Source: Lachnospiraceae bacterium (GTDB lineage: Bacteria; Bacillota; Clostridia; Lachnospirales; Lachnospiraceae). Taken from it: 6,820 nt of DNA. Position 1 is the stretch's first letter. Each line of letters begins with the position of its first letter. The translations under genes were made by a program, and so were the position numbers. Below the pieces are notes generated by a model. It searched no databases. It saw nothing but the letters and a program-made list of their open reading frames with translations, and was not told the DNA's origin. The stretch spans positions 1-6,820 of the forward strand of contig JAGAEH010000035.1 of the NCBI GenBank assembly GCA_017613225.1, read 5' to 3'. Below, piece by piece: positions 5,359 through 6,820 of the stretch.

Positions 5359-6820
5359 ATGAGATATCATATCAACAAGACCAATTACTGCAGCTTTGAC
5401 GTGCTGGCGGTGAACCGGCTGCCGGCCCGGAGCTACTTTATCCCCTATCCGGACAGGGAGTCCGCCCTGGCGCCGGACCCGAAGCAGAAGCGGTACGCTT
5501 CGCCGAAGGTGCGCTGCCTGAACGGGGACTGGGACTTTCTGTTTTTTGCCAGACCGGCGGAGCTGCCGGAGGTGCTGGACACGGACGAGGTCACGTTTTC
5601 GACCATGCCGGTGCCGGGCTGCTGGCAGTTTCACGGCATCGACAGGCCTTTCTACCTGAACGACCGCTATCAGTTCCCCTTCGACCCGCCCCGCATTCCG
5701 CAGGAGGAGCCGGTGGGGGAGGTGTACTACTGGACCCGGGAGAACGGAGAGGTAAAGGAAGTCCGCGTCACGCCCGAGAACGAGTACAACTTTGCGGGAG
5801 TATACCGCAAAAAGATCACGGTGGCGAAAGAGGAGCGGCAGAAGCGCTTCGAGATCTCCTTCCTGGGGGTGGCCTCCTGCCTGGACCTCTACTGCAACGG
5901 CAGTTTCGTGGGGTATTCCGAGGGCAGCCACAACACGGCGGAGTTCGACCTGACCGCTTATCTGAAAGAAGGCGAGAACGAACTGCTGGCGGTGGTGCGC
6001 CGCTGGTGCACGGGCAGTTATCTGGAGTGCCAGGACATGTTCCGGAACAACGGCATCTTCCGGGACGTGCTGCTGCGGATCTCGGATAAAAACGACCTTT
6101 GGGACGTCGACGTCAAAACAATGAAAAACGCGGACGGCACCTATGACGCCGCCGTCCGCTGTGAATTCTATCCCGATGCGGAGGAAGGCGCGCCTCTGAC
6201 CCTTACCCTGGCCGGAAACGGCCTGGAGGAGACGCTGACAGCTGCGCTGCGGCGCGGGACGGCGGAGGACACGGCGCAGGACACGGAAACACAGCCGGCA
6301 CAGGCGCAGGTCATCTTCAAAAACCTGCCCGTGAAGGAGTGGAACGCGGAGGAACCGGCGCTCTACGATCTGTTCATCGAGAACGGTGTCAGCTGCATCC
6401 GCCTGCGGGTGGGCTTTCGGACCATCCGCGTCGAAGGCAGCGTCTTTACCATCAACGGAAGAAAAGTGAAGTTTCACGGCGTGAATCATCACGATACCGG
6501 CCCTAAGGAGGGTTACGTCATGACCCCGGGGCAGATCGAGCGGGACGTGGTGATCTGCAAGGCTTTCAACATGGACACGATCCGCACCAGCCACTATCCG
6601 CCGGATCCGTTTCTGCTGGAGCTCTGCGACGAAATGGGGCTGTACGTGGTGGACGAGGCGGATCTGGAGACCCACGGCACCTTCTATGCCAAACTGCCGC
6701 CGGATTTTGACATCATCAGCAACGACCCTGCCTGGACCGCCCATTACCTGGACCGGGCGGAGCGGCTGTACACGAGGGACAGACTGCACCCCTGCGTCAC
6801 CATGTGGAGCCTGGGAAACG
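5359..6820 (+). CDS. Glycoside hydrolase family 2, LacZ-type beta-galactosidase (5' part, runs off the right edge)
   Basis: Open from ATG 5359 (AAAGGAG 4 bases upstream) to the window end, 487 codons plus one base. The sequence follows E. coli LacZ domain order. The N-terminal sugar-binding jelly roll (about 45-215) has VRCLNGDWDF, VPGCWQFHG and YSEGSHNTAEFDLTAYL, then SYLECQDMFRNNGIFRDV. An Ig-like domain follows (about 217-355). The TIM barrel opens with FHGVNHHD (372-379), IRTSHYPP (408-415) and LYVVDEADLETHG (428-440), and the window stops after MWSLGN (482-487). The next codon begins with G, where LacZ has its acid/base Glu in the G-N-E motif. The nucleophile Glu lies outside. No signal peptide is seen, so it is probably cytoplasmic. 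Expected role: hydrolysis of beta-linked galactosides or related glycosides. Family is certain; substrate is not. Other GH2 enzymes of this layout could prefer other sugars. Confidence 0.92.
   Translation, partial: MRYHINKTNYCSFDVLAVNRLPARSYFIPYPDRESALAPDPKQKRYASPKVRCLNGDWDFLFFARPAELPEVLDTDEVTFSTMPVPGCWQFHGIDRPFYLNDRYQFPFDPPRIPQEEPVGEVYYWTRENGEVKEVRVTPENEYNFAGVYRKKITVAKEERQKRFEISFLGVASCLDLYCNGSFVGYSEGSHNTAEFDLTAYLKEGENELLAVVRRWCTGSYLECQDMFRNNGIFRDVLLRISDKNDLWDVDVKTMKNADGTYDAAVRCEFYPDAEEGAPLTLTLAGNGLEETLTAALRRGTAEDTAQDTETQPAQAQVIFKNLPVKEWNAEEPALYDLFIENGVSCIRLRVGFRTIRVEGSVFTINGRKVKFHGVNHHDTGPKEGYVMTPGQIERDVVICKAFNMDTIRTSHYPPDPFLLELCDEMGLYVVDEADLETHGTFYAKLPPDFDIISNDPAWTAHYLDRAERLYTRDRLHPCVTMWSLGN

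Noticed and set aside
5155..6789. 544-codon minus-strand open frame over tcdA's end and the GH2 gene
   Set aside because: Antisense to two well-supported genes, His/Val/Gln/Arg-rich, no recognisable domain.

Overview
The window is a GC-rich stretch of chromosome, most likely from a Clostridia/Lachnospiraceae-type Firmicute. Supporting signs are strong AGGAGG-type ribosome binding sites, a perfect Gram-positive LexA (DinR) box, a YolD-like protein paired with a Y-family polymerase, and the start of what looks like a Firmicutes type VII secretion (EssC-like) gene. Strong G/C bias at third codon positions produces many long antisense ORFs, which I treat as shadows. I see no mobile element, CRISPR array, rRNA or tRNA. 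The species assignment is inference.

Layout. On the minus strand at the left edge (335 down to 1) is the 5' end of a gene resembling the N-terminus of EssC. Upstream of it, also on the minus strand, is a two-gene operon: a Y-family translesion polymerase (2517-901) followed by a YolD-like partner (904-446), overlapping by 4 bases and closed by an intrinsic terminator (437-410). A divergent control region (2518-2683) separates this operon from a plus-strand RecJ-family DHH exonuclease (2684-4435), which ends at an intrinsic terminator (4467-4504). Next come tcdA (4555-5274), the tRNA t6A-cyclising enzyme, and the first 487 codons of a LacZ-type glycoside hydrolase family 2 protein (5359 to the right edge). 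The glycosidase is cut off one base into the codon expected for its acid/base glutamate.

How it works together. The polymerase operon carries a perfect LexA box and is expected to be SOS-induced; the polymerase has catalytic acidic residues and a C-terminal QLDLF sliding-clamp motif. The divergent RecJ-like nuclease has its own near-consensus promoter. The -35 hexamers of the two promoters lie in the two arms of a perfect 10-bp inverted repeat, so the two genes share one compact control region. A nuclease and a bypass polymerase side by side make a plausible lesion-processing module, but co-function is inferred from position only. The tcdA and GH2 genes look like ordinary housekeeping and carbohydrate-use genes.

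I do not find a clearly new biological system. The best leads are the symmetric SOS-polymerase/RecJ control region, the polymerase/YolD pair beside what may be a second RecJ paralogue, and two places where a promoter appears to begin inside the preceding gene's terminator.
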